Positions 26,101 through 36,492 of a DNA stretch of 64,000 nucleotides are shown in pieces. The translations under genes and the position numbers were made by a program. The first letter of the stretch is position 1. Every line of letters starts with the position of its first letter. Below the pieces are notes generated by a model that ran no database searches, was not told the origin of the DNA, and saw only the letters and a program-made list of their open reading frames with translations. Source of the DNA: Montifringilla adamsi (lineage: Eukaryota; Chordata; Aves; Passeriformes; Passeridae); the NCBI GenBank assembly GCA_017590115.1, contig JAGGNK010010225.1:8978834-9042833 (forward strand). The letters are read 5' to 3'.

Positions 26101-29100
26101 TTGGCTGAATGTTAGAGGTCTGCAGTATGTAGGTTCAGGGACTCCCTCCTTTCTTACAGACAGCATATTGTCACTTTGCCATGCAGACTGATATCTTTCA
26201 TTAATAACTTCTTTAAAAATGCAAAAGACAAAAAAAGAAAAATTAAAAAGAAAAATTAAATAATAAGAGGAATGTGTCAGGTAGCAGTTATGATGCACCA
26301 ATATAAACTCTCTGCAGTATTTATCATTATTCAAAAAAAACCAAGAAATGTCAGGTAATAAATAAAGAACCATTAATTAACCACTTATATCAGGTAAGAC
26401 TGAGTGAGCACAGAGTGTACCACAGTGCTCCCAACCCTTCCAGTTTTAAGCTAAAAAACCACAAAGAAAACCAACTCAAAACTGTTAAACAGTTACTTCA
26501 AACACTGAGTGACAATTGTATGACAATGTGGGGTTGGATTCTTTTCCCCCGCACCCATCTCCAATCTTAGAAAAAGAAAATTCATAGAGAAGATAGGAGC
26601 AAAATCTCCCATCCACAAATAAACTACCTATGTATCTAGGGGAAAAAAAAGCAGTAAACAATAACTTACATGCCTCACAGGACATGAGAGTGTCTGTATT
26701 TCTGCATTTTTGTCCTTAAACTGATCTCAAAAAGTTTGCAAAAGGGCGAAACAGACATGCAAATGTTATAAAACAACTTTCAGAGGGTCCTTATATTAAG
26801 GGCCAAGTTGAAAGGATATTCCCTCCAGTAGTGTATTTTAGTTTGGTACCATCTCTTGATCAGAAAAAATAGATTCCCATAGGATCTGTTTCTTTGAGAA
26901 TCTAAAACCAAACAGATCTGTAAGTGACTGTACTGTAAAACAGTGAGTCAGATCAAGGAGTAAGAACCATTTTTAGGCTATGAAGTAAACAATACCCTGA
27001 TCTAAAGGCTATCACTGGTAGACAGGAGAGACAAGTTTTCTCAGTGTAATGCCCTGGGGACATGAAGGAGAGGGGAAAAAGGACAGAGAAATCCTTAAGT
27101 GAAGGGGGAAAAACCAGCGCCTCTGAGAAATATCTTGCTCTTCTGTCATGAAAATGCAGCAACAATAGAAAAATATAACAATTATGAGAAAAAATAATAA
27201 TATCTAATAAAACAAAAGTTCTTTAAATTTAGTTAGAACTGAAGAGAAAGTGATGAATGGATGTGATGTAGTGTCAGGAGTCGTGGCATAGCAACCATAG
27301 AGGTGCATGTATGAGGCAGGATCCATGGGAGACAGCGAGACATTCTCTCCGATGTTGACACCAACCTACAGATCCTCATCATCTTTTATTTTACTTCTTG
27401 GTGTTAGACTGTGAAAGATTTCCCTCTTCCTAAATGATCCCTGTTCAAAGTGGGTAACAATGTGTGTAAGCAAGATTTCAAGCACATGAGGAGATTAGCA
27501 GCCTGTGTATAACCTGGCTCATGCTTGCAGAACCTCATGCCTTTTCACACCCTTCCTGGGGCACCATTCCAGTACAAGGAGCAGAAATCAGGCACTTCCA
27601 TTTTGCCACTCATACCATTATTAAGAGACCATAGCTCTTCAGCTTTTTAGTTTAATGGATGGAAACTGCATCTTGTGACACTTGGTGAGTCATTTCTGTT
27701 ATCAAGGCACATCTTGTTTTGACAGCAAATGAAAAACCTATTTCTGTTTATCATGATATGGTATTTATTTCTGTAACAGGAGATGCTACAGTACACCACA
27801 AAAGCGTGATTATTGAAATGGCTCTTGATTAAAGTGTGCTAGATCATTGGGTTCAGTTTGCAGAATCATGTGTACTTTCAAAATCCAACTCCACACAGCT
27901 ATTTTTCAGATCACATAATATGAACATCTGAAGTTAGTTCACAGCAGAGTGTGTCACAGTAGTTAACATAATATTATCCTAAAAATAATATAACTGTATT
28001 CACTTATAAGAAAAAAAAATCTAATTTCTCAATAAATAAGGCAATTGGAAGCTTCAAGCAACATTGCCAGTTGTTCACATATATGGACCTGTAGGTTTAA
28101 ATCTAGGGTGTTTTTCAAATACTGGAATGTTACTATAATATTATTGTCTCTAGTTGAAGAGCTATATACAAGTATTTAGAAAACCACAGTGGGGAACCAA
28201 AAGAGAGAGAAAATAAAAACCAGCTTAAAACACCAACTTGATTCAAGGTCAGACTTCCTCCCAAGTGCATTTCTCAATCAGGCAGTGATTTTACCACATG
28301 CTAAGTATTTACAAGCAAAAAAAAATTTGCCAGAAGAATCACCTCAGTCCAACAGGCCAGAGCAGGATTTTGGTTTTATATAGTTTGAATGCTACCAAGT
28401 GTTTTCAGGATAGTTCAGCATCTTTCTGTCCTATTGTAAGCACAGATTTAGCCTGAGCTTAAGCGCAGTTCTAAAACAGGAAGTGTTGAATTCTTTGCTG
28501 CAAATTACAGCCACACGTGCCTACCATATTTACACTAACGATGATTAAAATTTCTGAGTTCCACAGAAAAGGATCTGAAAATTGTGGCAACCTGTAAAAT
28601 TCAATAAAAAATTCTTCTCAGAGCACAAAATATTCTATAGACCAGATTTTTCCTATATACTTGAGTACTTTTTTATAAAGCCAAAATGGTGTAAATGGGA
28701 CATTAATATAACAGAAATTCCATCCCAAAAGTGATTTCTAAAATTCTGTAGAGAAGTCACCAATTACAACTAAATGCTTCACTTCTTTGAACAGAAGTTT
28801 CATGAGAAATATTTTTATTATATCAGGTGCAGATTGCCCTTCCTTGGTACATTTATTGGTGCATACTCTATTTATTACAGTTATTTTTGCAAGAGAATTT
28901 TTAATATAGCTTTTGAAGAATGATGTTAAAAAGAAAATCTGACTTTTTGTTGTTACAGCTGTGACGTCCAACAGCCACCCAGAACACAACTGACATTAGT
29001 TCACTTGCACTGAGCAGAATGTTTTAAAAAAACCCAACAGCTTTCTTGATCTAACTTGTTGAGAGCACCTCTGAGATATGACTCTGGTAGCTGGAACCAA

Positions 29101-29495
29101 TATTTTGTTCATAACTGACACCCAATACATGCCAGATAAGTCCAGCATTTTGGCTGATCTCCTTGTCAGACACCAAAGCAGAAAAAGGATTTGGAGAATA
29201 GTTTTGGCTTTGCTCACAGGAACAATAGTGCTATCCAGAATTCTCTCCACATCCTCAAGTTAAAGAATGTGTGAAGTTTTAATGCTTCTTTTAACTTCCA
29301 AAAGGGTCTCTGAACACTGGGTAGTGCAAATAAAAGAATACTAGAACTAAAAAGCTTTTGCTATTCCAGACAGGCTGCAAGTATCCTCCCTCTTTATCTA
29401 CAAATGTATTGTCTTTTGTACATATTTTCCCAAGAGTAGTAATTTCCACTCTCTTCAATGGATTCCCTACAGACTGCAATTCAATGGTTCAGGTG
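23171..29495. other. Non-coding stretch, no gene seen
   Basis: AT-rich DNA after the LTR. It contains the old palindromic repeat relic at 23862-23924 and an A-rich stretch at 26220-26265. Open frames of 60-97 codons on either strand carry no recognised motif. Nothing else could be named. Confidence 0.55.
23862..23924. repeat. Ancient amniote palindromic repeat relic
   Basis: The stretch is an imperfect inverted repeat: CTAAAGCCCATTGCAG..GTGG, then AAAGACTCC, then CATACACTTCAACAGGCTTTAG. It follows the well-known phrase 'aagcccattgaagtcaatgg..gactcccattgacttcaatgggctttgg' that I recall as widespread in bird, crocodilian and turtle genomes. It is diverged, as expected for an old insertion. I do not assign a family name. 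Confidence 0.6.
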
Positions 29496-29504
29496 TATAT
29501 ATAC

Positions 29505-29540
<36 letters not shown>
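29496..29540 (+). repeat. TA dinucleotide microsatellite
   Basis: About 22 TA units with two C interruptions (TATATACATATATATACATA...), followed by a run of A. This is an AT-rich array able to form cruciforms and likely to vary in length between individuals. It produces a Tyr-Ile-rich artefact in a 74-codon open frame at 29358-29582. Confidence 0.95.
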
Positions 29541-29546
<6 letters not shown>

Positions 29547-31986
29547 GGGGAAAATATAAATTCTAATTCCCATTTTTTCTGAGACAGTGTTACCATGTCA
29601 AGGGTAGCTCTCTTTGACTGGTTCTAGGAGTTGGAGCAACCACTAAAATGTGAATGTATTGTAACACTTAGAACATCATAAGCCAGCTAGAATCACATTA
29701 AGTCAAGTACTAGATTTTACTGCCCAGTACATTAAAAGCCAAAATCTCCCACAAATACAGAGTTTGGCACAGAAACAGAATTAACAAGAAAGCAGATTCC
29801 ACTTTCTTCTGGTATCCAGAGTCAATCTACCTAAAAAATACATCTCTAACAAATGCATCTCTACATAACTAGACAGGTGTTAGGAATGAATTTCAAGAAG
29901 GGGTTTCCGATCTCTACATCCATGGGATGTCTTTGTTGTACAAGCTACTCATTTTATGCTTCTCTTCCAATTGTTTCTTTTCTCCAGAGAATCAAGTAAA
30001 GCCTTCGGAGCTTATCTCAATACCACGGCCAGCTGCTTTAAGAATCCACATCTATGAATTCTCTGTAGAAGTCTGTCTGATTTTCAGAGAGAGATACTGT
30101 CAGGGATATGAAAAAAAAATGGATACACAAACACAACTGGAAAGATATAATAGGTAGACTGTAACCCAAGAATTGAATGTAGCATTCACTGCTCCCACAT
30201 CCTCTCCTCTTCACACAGTCTCCCTCAGGAAAACATGATAACTTCAAGTGAAAAATTTATAACTGGGTTTGATCTCTAGGATCCGGAACATTCTAGATTT
30301 GAACTCAGTCAGAAGCCAGTTGTGGCCATCATAAAATTACTGCCCACCCAAGGAGAAACATTACTGCAAAGGCTGTGCATCAAACAATAAAATTTAAAAC
30401 TACAACTGCTCCCCTTGAAAAATCCATTTTCCTGATGTATCTACCCAGCTGTCATACATCAAAATTCAAAAAAAAAGATTAGTTTTTCTGTAACTGTCTC
30501 CATTACACAAGCTCGTAAACAGATTTCCCTCTCACCAAATCAGATTCTAATCTGATATGCAGATATCTCTTTCCTGTTAATGGTTACGTGCACTTCTTCA
30601 AACCCATACAGGAAGGTTAGCAGCACAAGAGGTTAACACTTCACGTGCACCATGACAAGAGCATGGATCCCTCCTGGGGCAAAAAGACAGAGTTCAATAA
30701 CAGATCATAGCGGTTACTGTTTTAATAATCCTGTGTGTGAGGGCAGTGGTAGAGATAAAAGAAAGCATTAACTGCACCTAACAAAGACCAGCAGAAGAAA
30801 ACAGTACTAAAGCTCGACCAGAGAGCCACAGGGTGATAACCCACAACTCAGCAGTGTCCAGAAAGGCTGCAGGGGCTGGCTAAAATCTTTTAAGCTCTTC
30901 AGGAACAGCTGAAAAAACTTGCCTAGGCAAAAGAACGTGGTAAGCAGCATCATGACCATTACAACAGACCACTGGCAACCAGAACTGCTGGAATTCTGCA
31001 GAGCCCTCCCAGGCTTAGGTCAAAAGAAAATAGTTTAAAAAAAGATACCTTTCACATGTCCATCCTGAACTGTACTTTAGGTATTATCTGTCTGGATTTG
31101 GCAAAACCTGTCCTGCTTTCCCTTTGTGATTTTGTGAAACAAAGGTTACAACTCAGCACAAGCAAAGAGCAGAACCCCATGGAGAATAAAGCTTGAAAAC
31201 AGAAACAATCACTTAACACTAAATACTTCTCAAAAAGTCTGCACAGAAGCCACGCATGCAGAGAGCTTTATGACTGCAGCATTCACGAATATGGGGAAGT
31301 AATCATTATTTATAAAAATCCCATAAAAGGTATCCATTTTTTTTACTCCATAAATGAGTAATCACTCGATCATTTAGAACCCATGAGTCATAAGTTTTCT
31401 CTTGTAAATAGGATAAGATCAAATCCCATGGCAACATGTTCAGTCATAGTTGACTTAATTGTATATTTTTCCCCTTTCTTCCTCTGCCTTCCACATTTGG
31501 AGCATTTTCTGCCTTATACTTTAATTTGTAAGAACTTGGTCTCATCTACAATACATCAAAACAAAGACCACAATTTTTTTAAAGTAAGGACATTAGAGGG
31601 GAAAAAAAACAGACACCAAACCCCTTTTACTGGAGTCCATTCATTCAAACTGCTCATAGTCCTGCTGATCTTTTATGTAATAATGTTCCCCATTGACACA
31701 GATAATGGGAACGCTGACATGTCAAATTTGTTTGGTGGGACTTTTTTGCTGTTGCTGTTATATCCCACCCCACCCCTGACCCAGGGAAAAGGAGAATTGC
31801 CTGTAGGCTTTAATTATAATGCAGTACACACAGCCTGCTAGTCACATACTCTGTGTCTGGAAGGTAATAAAAAAAAAGTCTTGAGAGAAAATATTTTGGA
31901 TTTCATTGCTCCCTTGCCAGGTCTGTGCTTTGGGGAAGAACAACCAACAGCCGCATTTTTCAATGCCATTTGAGCAGGGTTGAACA
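29541..31986. other. Non-coding stretch, no gene seen
   Basis: AT-rich, no named repeat. The plus-strand open frame 31383-31841 (152 codons) is the longest outside the LTR. It starts with Met-Ser-His-Lys and has hydrophobic patches around residues 21-40 and 90-104, but no recognisable family. It is not accepted as a gene, because 150-codon frames occur by chance in this much AT-rich sequence and no splice or initiation context supports it. Confidence 0.5.
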
Positions 31987-32018
31987 CACAAATCCCATTA
32001 TTGTTAATGGGATTTGTG
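31987..32018. repeat. Perfect inverted repeat, 14-bp stem, 4-nt loop
   Basis: CACAAATCCCATTA, loop TTGT, then TAATGGGATTTGTG. All 14 pairs match. The arms contain GGGATT/AATCCC, which resembles the core bound by OTX/CRX-type paired homeodomains, and an ATTGTTA SOX-like core spans the loop. It could be a cruciform, a paired binding site, a short hairpin RNA source or the relic of a small transposon. The stem is shorter than a typical microRNA precursor. Confidence 0.9.
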
Positions 32019-32500
32019 CACATAATTCCGAATACTTTGAACAATCTCCCGTGAAGTTTCTCCCAACCCCTGAAGAAGCAGGAACAATTCTACGTTATTT
32101 AAACATAATCTCACTGACAGGTAATTTTGTGACACAAAATTTATTGCTGGCTTGTCCTTTGAGGGCATGTTTCACCATTAATGTTTCCTTTTAAAAACTT
32201 CAGCATACATTAAATGCTCATACCAAGCTTCCTGGTGTTTTCCTTGGAAAATCTTGCTTTCTGTGGTATTTCGCATTATCCAAATCCCTCTTTACTTCCC
32301 CCTCCTCCTCTACAAATACGCAGGACACCCTTGAAAATGAAATATTTGATCTCTGAAGACCCTACTGGTCAAATATTCTTTTAAATAAACCCTTTACAGT
32401 ATTCACCTATTACCTCAGACATTCATGTGGTATAAATTTTAAATAAATGTCTACCAGCTTGCAATTGATCAAGTGAGCTAGAGGCCATGAATTTAACATG
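32019..32500. other. Non-coding stretch, no gene seen
   Basis: AT-rich sequence after the hairpin. An 89-codon open frame at 31925-32194 runs across the hairpin and has no recognised motif. The region 32281-32320 is pyrimidine-rich (CCCCCTCCTCCTC). No repeat was named. Confidence 0.5.
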
Positions 32501-33175
32501 ACTACTTCTGCGGGCTGCCTCTTACAACCTACCATTTGCCACTAGACTTCAATGCAGTCATTAACAAAGTGGGCCACGGGCTCACGGTCCTACAGGCTAA
32601 AAGGCTATCTCGGATATCAAGACACTCTGCTTTGGCTTTCGGCCCTTCTGTAACACAAGTGGCTTTAGCTCATCTGCGTTTATGTCAGTGAGTCATTTGG
32701 AGATCTCAGACATACCTTTGAGAGGGTGAATTGCTGAAACAGGTCATGCTACCAATTAACACGAAAAACAAAGTAATTTCCTACATGCGAGCAGACAATC
32801 GTACTGGAAGGAGGAAATTAAAAACACCATTATGTCACATGGCCCAGCAGGGCTGGAGCACAGCTATTGCACGGATCACAGTCATAACACATGAGAAACA
32901 CACAAGCTAGGACTTGATCACGGATGTTTAATGTACATCATCATTACCTTAGAGGGAAGGCTCTCTAGCCCTAATAAGAAAAGTATCTGATGAGATGAAA
33001 AGTTAAGAATAGGACCTACGTAGCTAACTTAAAATACTTGGGGTGTTCTTGTGGCCGCCGCAGCAGCGCCGGGAAGGGTTTCAATGAATAAGGCCTGGCT
33101 GTCACCCTGCCAAGGACATCCAGCTCTGCGCTCAGACGGAGTAACTGGAGTCAGCTGACGCTGCCGATGTGATGC
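32500..33175. promoter_or_regulatory. CpG-enriched block, candidate conserved regulatory DNA
   Basis: About nineteen CpG dinucleotides fall in about 650 bp, whereas comparable lengths elsewhere in the window hold few or none (for example 50101-50760). The densest part, GGCCGCCGCAGCAGCGCCGG at 33053-33072, is the most GC-rich spot outside the LTR. A perfect 10-bp palindrome GTCAGCTGAC with a CAGCTG E-box lies at 33150-33159. The sequence shows no repeat-family landmarks. Retained CpGs suggest an unmethylated or selected element such as an enhancer or a weak promoter with a non-coding first exon. Without alignment this remains inference. Confidence 0.35.
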
Positions 33176-33233
33176 TGTATGTATGGTCTCTCCCAGAGAC
33201 CTCCTTCTCTTGCCTCCAAGGTTTTTCACCACC

Positions 33234-33380
33234 ATGGGTTCTAAGGGGAGGTTTGCCTACTGCTATCAGCACTTGCAATTTAAAGAAATACAAACTTTGC
33301 TTAAAGGATTGTTATTAATCGCATTAAGACATTGCCCCACGGCACGAGTCATTTATCAGTTCAACACTGTAACCAATTGA
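33234..33380 (+). CDS. Possible 48-residue micro-ORF with ideal Kozak start
   Basis: The ATG at 33234 sits in CACCACCATGG, which matches the best vertebrate initiation context, and reads 48 codons to a TGA at 33378-33380. An in-frame upstream ATG at 33183 would give 65 residues but has a weaker context. The predicted peptide starts Met-Gly-Ser-Lys and has a hydrophobic patch around residues 24-31 (Leu/Ile-rich). I recognise no family, signal peptide or domain. It follows directly on the CpG-enriched block, which could make it part of a short transcript. It is more likely a chance frame than a gene. Confidence 0.12.
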   Translation: MGSKGRFAYCYQHLQFKEIQTLLKGLLLIALRHCPTARVIYQFNTVTN

Positions 33381-35138
33381 CTAAAAGGTGATGAGGTTAA
33401 GTGTACCATAGTACAGGGAAAGACTTGCCTTCACCTGCAGAGAGGAAAGCTCAACAAACAATACAGAAAAATGAGATTTCTCCTAGCTTTTTTTCCAGAA
33501 AAGAGCAGAAAACAGTACTCCCTTCAGTAGACCCTAGCTAGAAGAAAACAGACCCATTTTCTACAGTGCAAGCAGGACTCTAGTCAGTTTGAACGACTCA
33601 TTTCCCCATTACCAGCTGCTATTAAAAAACAGATCTGGCAGCTGGACTGAAAGTTCTGCCCATGTAGTTCTCTGGCTTTTACCCCACCCGCACACGCTGC
33701 TTTTCTGCCACACTCGGAGGAAAATACCAGTGTACTTCTTCCTGAATGTCTCTGCTCTTTCTGCCCAGAGACCACTGGAGGGTGGAGGACAGAGTCCTCA
33801 GCCAAAGTATGACAGGGGCTGAAAACACATGAACTGTGTGTAGAAGAAAGAGGTTTCACAGGTTTTCTGCTGGGGCTCACATTGCTGTTGGTGGCTTGAG
33901 GAACAGCTGCGGCTTCTGACCCTCGGAAATGCCAGTAGAAGCTTTGGAAAGCAAATCTCACACTGAGCATCAGAGCTAGATACAGTCAATATTACTAGAT
34001 TGAATGCAGGTGAAAATCTTCCACTAACATAAATGAAAACAAGGCAAAGTCCACAATTTATTAGAAAAACATAACACTGAATAAACAAGTAAAATACACT
34101 ATATTTTATGACAAGGTGTTTTTTCCCTTGTGGGAGAAAATTATTTCCAGATTCAAATACATCACAGTAATGTACATTTCTGCAGTAAATACCATCTAAG
34201 GATCTTAAGTGCAGCCTGCTGGCAAACCTGCTTTCCAGAAATCACTGCCTTCCCCATCTAAAGGGAGTCCTAAAAGGCTGACTCCAGAAAATCACACAGT
34301 ATTTCCATTCTGTATCATCTTGATGATCTCCATCATCACCACAAAGCTATTAGTGCACAGACACACACATGCAAAAGCACACCAACACACACACATGCAT
34401 AGGAATAACTAGGGCAATGGAAAATACGTTCCATCTTTGCTCACTTATTCCATATACAGGCTAATTTCTAAACCACAGGGGAGCAAATGTTCTATAAAGC
34501 ACTCTTATTCTACAACTAAATACCCTTGCTAACGAAGAGTTAGCAGCACAGTCATCACTATCAAAAGCACTAACTTTTAGATTAGTAGCAGTTGGCGACT
34601 CAGTCATACATTTTTCATTTTAAGGAAACCTTTTTAAGACTGCACTCTTGTTTTCAGGAGGACCATAAATGCACTTCTCATGTTTTTATTTTATTTATTC
34701 TGCCCTGGGGATTTGGGTCCCTCTTTGCAAGCAATAAATTTTTCTTTAAATCTTTTTGGTAATAACATATTTTAAGACAAATTGGACAAGGGGAGCATAA
34801 GCACAGATCTCCTCTCCTAGTGTTTTGGCAAAGCATCTGTGCTACATGGTGTTTGTAATCAACTTCTGGTCACTAAGAAGAGTGCTAATGACCTCTGCAA
34901 AAATGGAAAGCCACATGTGTCAAAACATGGCTTTCACCCCTCCGCTCTGCACCACCCCCACCTTGCTCATAGGGCCACCTTCCCCTCGCCACAAAATAAA
35001 TTAGAAAGGAGGAAGGCAAGAAGGGAAAGACAGACAGAAAGAGACACTACAGCAGCTTTCAAAATTGTTGCTGTAAAGGATTTATCTGAAGGTCTGAAGG
35101 GACAGCACTCCGTTCTTGACAGAATGAGTTACAGTGGT
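33381..35138. other. Non-coding stretch, no gene seen
   Basis: Mixed composition. A minus-strand open frame of 128 codons (33584-33970) and a plus-strand one of 100 codons (34839-35141) show no recognised domain. A CA-rich patch with CACACA and CATGCA units lies at 34357-34401. Confidence 0.5.
34357..34401 (+). repeat. CA-rich simple repeat
   Basis: ACACACA units are interrupted by CATGCA and AAGCACACC over about 45 bp. This is an impure dinucleotide microsatellite. Confidence 0.8.
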
Positions 35139-35190
35139 TAGAGGGGGAAGGAGGAGGAGGAGAAGGGAGAGCAGCCTGAGAGGAGAAAAA
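35139..35190 (+). repeat. Purine (GGA-rich) tract
   Basis: About 50 bp almost entirely A and G on the plus strand, with GGAGGAGGAGG in the middle. Such tracts can form triplex DNA. It is listed as low-complexity sequence. Confidence 0.8.
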
Positions 35191-35956
35191 TCTCCAAAGT
35201 CTCATGTATAAAATGCTCTTGGAAAATTGCCAATTACCAGTTCAGAACAATGTTGACATTTAGCCTTTTTCTAATCAGCGTTGTCCGTCACCCAGGGCAG
35301 AGATTCCTGCTGTATGACGGAGCTCTTCTGCTGCTGGCTGCAGCATCCTCCCAACAGTCTGCCCCCTCTGCCCATGACCACCCCTCACTGGCACCCACCC
35401 TGCCTCCCCTGCTCCACCCCAAGAGCTGGAACTCCCCAAGAGCAGGCTGGGCCACACAGGGAATGTGGCTTGGGGCTGACTGGCATGGTGGAGTACAGGC
35501 ACAACAGAAGTAGATGGTGTGGAAGACCAAACCACCACTGATGCTTCACAGCTGGGCACCTGATAGAGGCAAGGCAAGTGGAGAAAAGTCTTTTAAGACA
35601 GATTATGGTTAAAAGAAATTCAGTTGATGCCATAAACTGAAATATGGCATCCAAGCCCTTACAGATAGTTAAATTCAAGTACTGCGTTTTAAATGGACAA
35701 AAGTGATGATGCAGAAAGCTGCAATTTCACTAGTTTACCAGTTTCTGGCTTTGAGCAGAGGAAAAAAAGGGAATAAACAAAGATGACAGAACTGCAGAAA
35801 AGAAAGTATTTAATGGCTATTAATAATAGTTCCCATTATTTACAAGTCAATTCAACACTCTCAGAACTCTGACAAGTTCAGTGTCATTCCCTGTGCAGAT
35901 CAGAAGAGCACAGCACAAGGCTGAGCTGCATCATGTTTCATCCATCATCACAGAAC

Positions 35957-35977
35957 AAAAAAAAAAAAAAAAAAAAA
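35957..35977 (+). repeat. Poly-A run
   Basis: Twenty-one consecutive A. The sequence immediately upstream is unfamiliar and no matching flanking duplication was found, so a retroposed transcript cannot be claimed. Confidence 0.9.
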
Positions 35978-36441
35978 TTGGCATGAGCTTCTACTAAGCT
36001 GCTATCAGCTCACACACATCAGGACTGGAAAAGGTCAGAGAGCACTATGGAGCTGGCACTGATAGAGCGAGATAAGGCATGCTGCACAGTGATAGCCTGA
36101 GCTATCACCAAAGCAAGAGCAGTGCAGAGGGAGCAAAGCACTGCCAGCACAAGGCAGTGTGCTCTGCAGCAGCTGGCGGTCATCGTGGGCACTTTGGTAC
36201 CACTCCCACTGACATGTCAGGGGGAAGTCCCTTGCAGCAGGCAGAAGAAGATTTTTCTTTCTTCATCTTTACTGCAAATAATCTGCTTAAGGACAGCAGG
36301 TAAGCAGCTGACTGATTTAAAATCAGTTCTACAGTCACAGTGATTTCAGCTGCATTAAGCTTGTTCACGTGGAAGTAGATGTGACTACACAAACATCAAA
36401 TTAGGTGAATGCAGGATTAGTGTTATGGCTCAGTAAACGCA

Positions 36442-36492
36442 AGTAAATTAATTTTCAGAAGTTATTTAGGAATATAGTAAATTAATTTTCAG
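36442..36492 (+). repeat. Direct repeat, 17 bp, period 34
   Basis: AGTAAATTAATTTTCAG occurs identically at 36442-36458 and 36476-36492. Each copy holds TTAATT and TAAATTAA cores of the homeodomain type. It could be a small local duplication. Confidence 0.9.

Noticed and set aside
31383..31841. 152-codon plus-strand open frame
   Set aside because: No recognised domain, ordinary AT-rich composition and no supporting splice or promoter context. This length is expected by chance in 64 kb.
33584..33970. 128-codon minus-strand open frame
   Set aside because: No motif, and another open frame overlaps on the opposite strand.
35330..35480. GC-richer pocket with four overlapping open frames, considered as a coding exon
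   Set aside because: The frames conflict across strands, none resembles a protein, and the effect follows from C- and G-rich composition removing stop codons.
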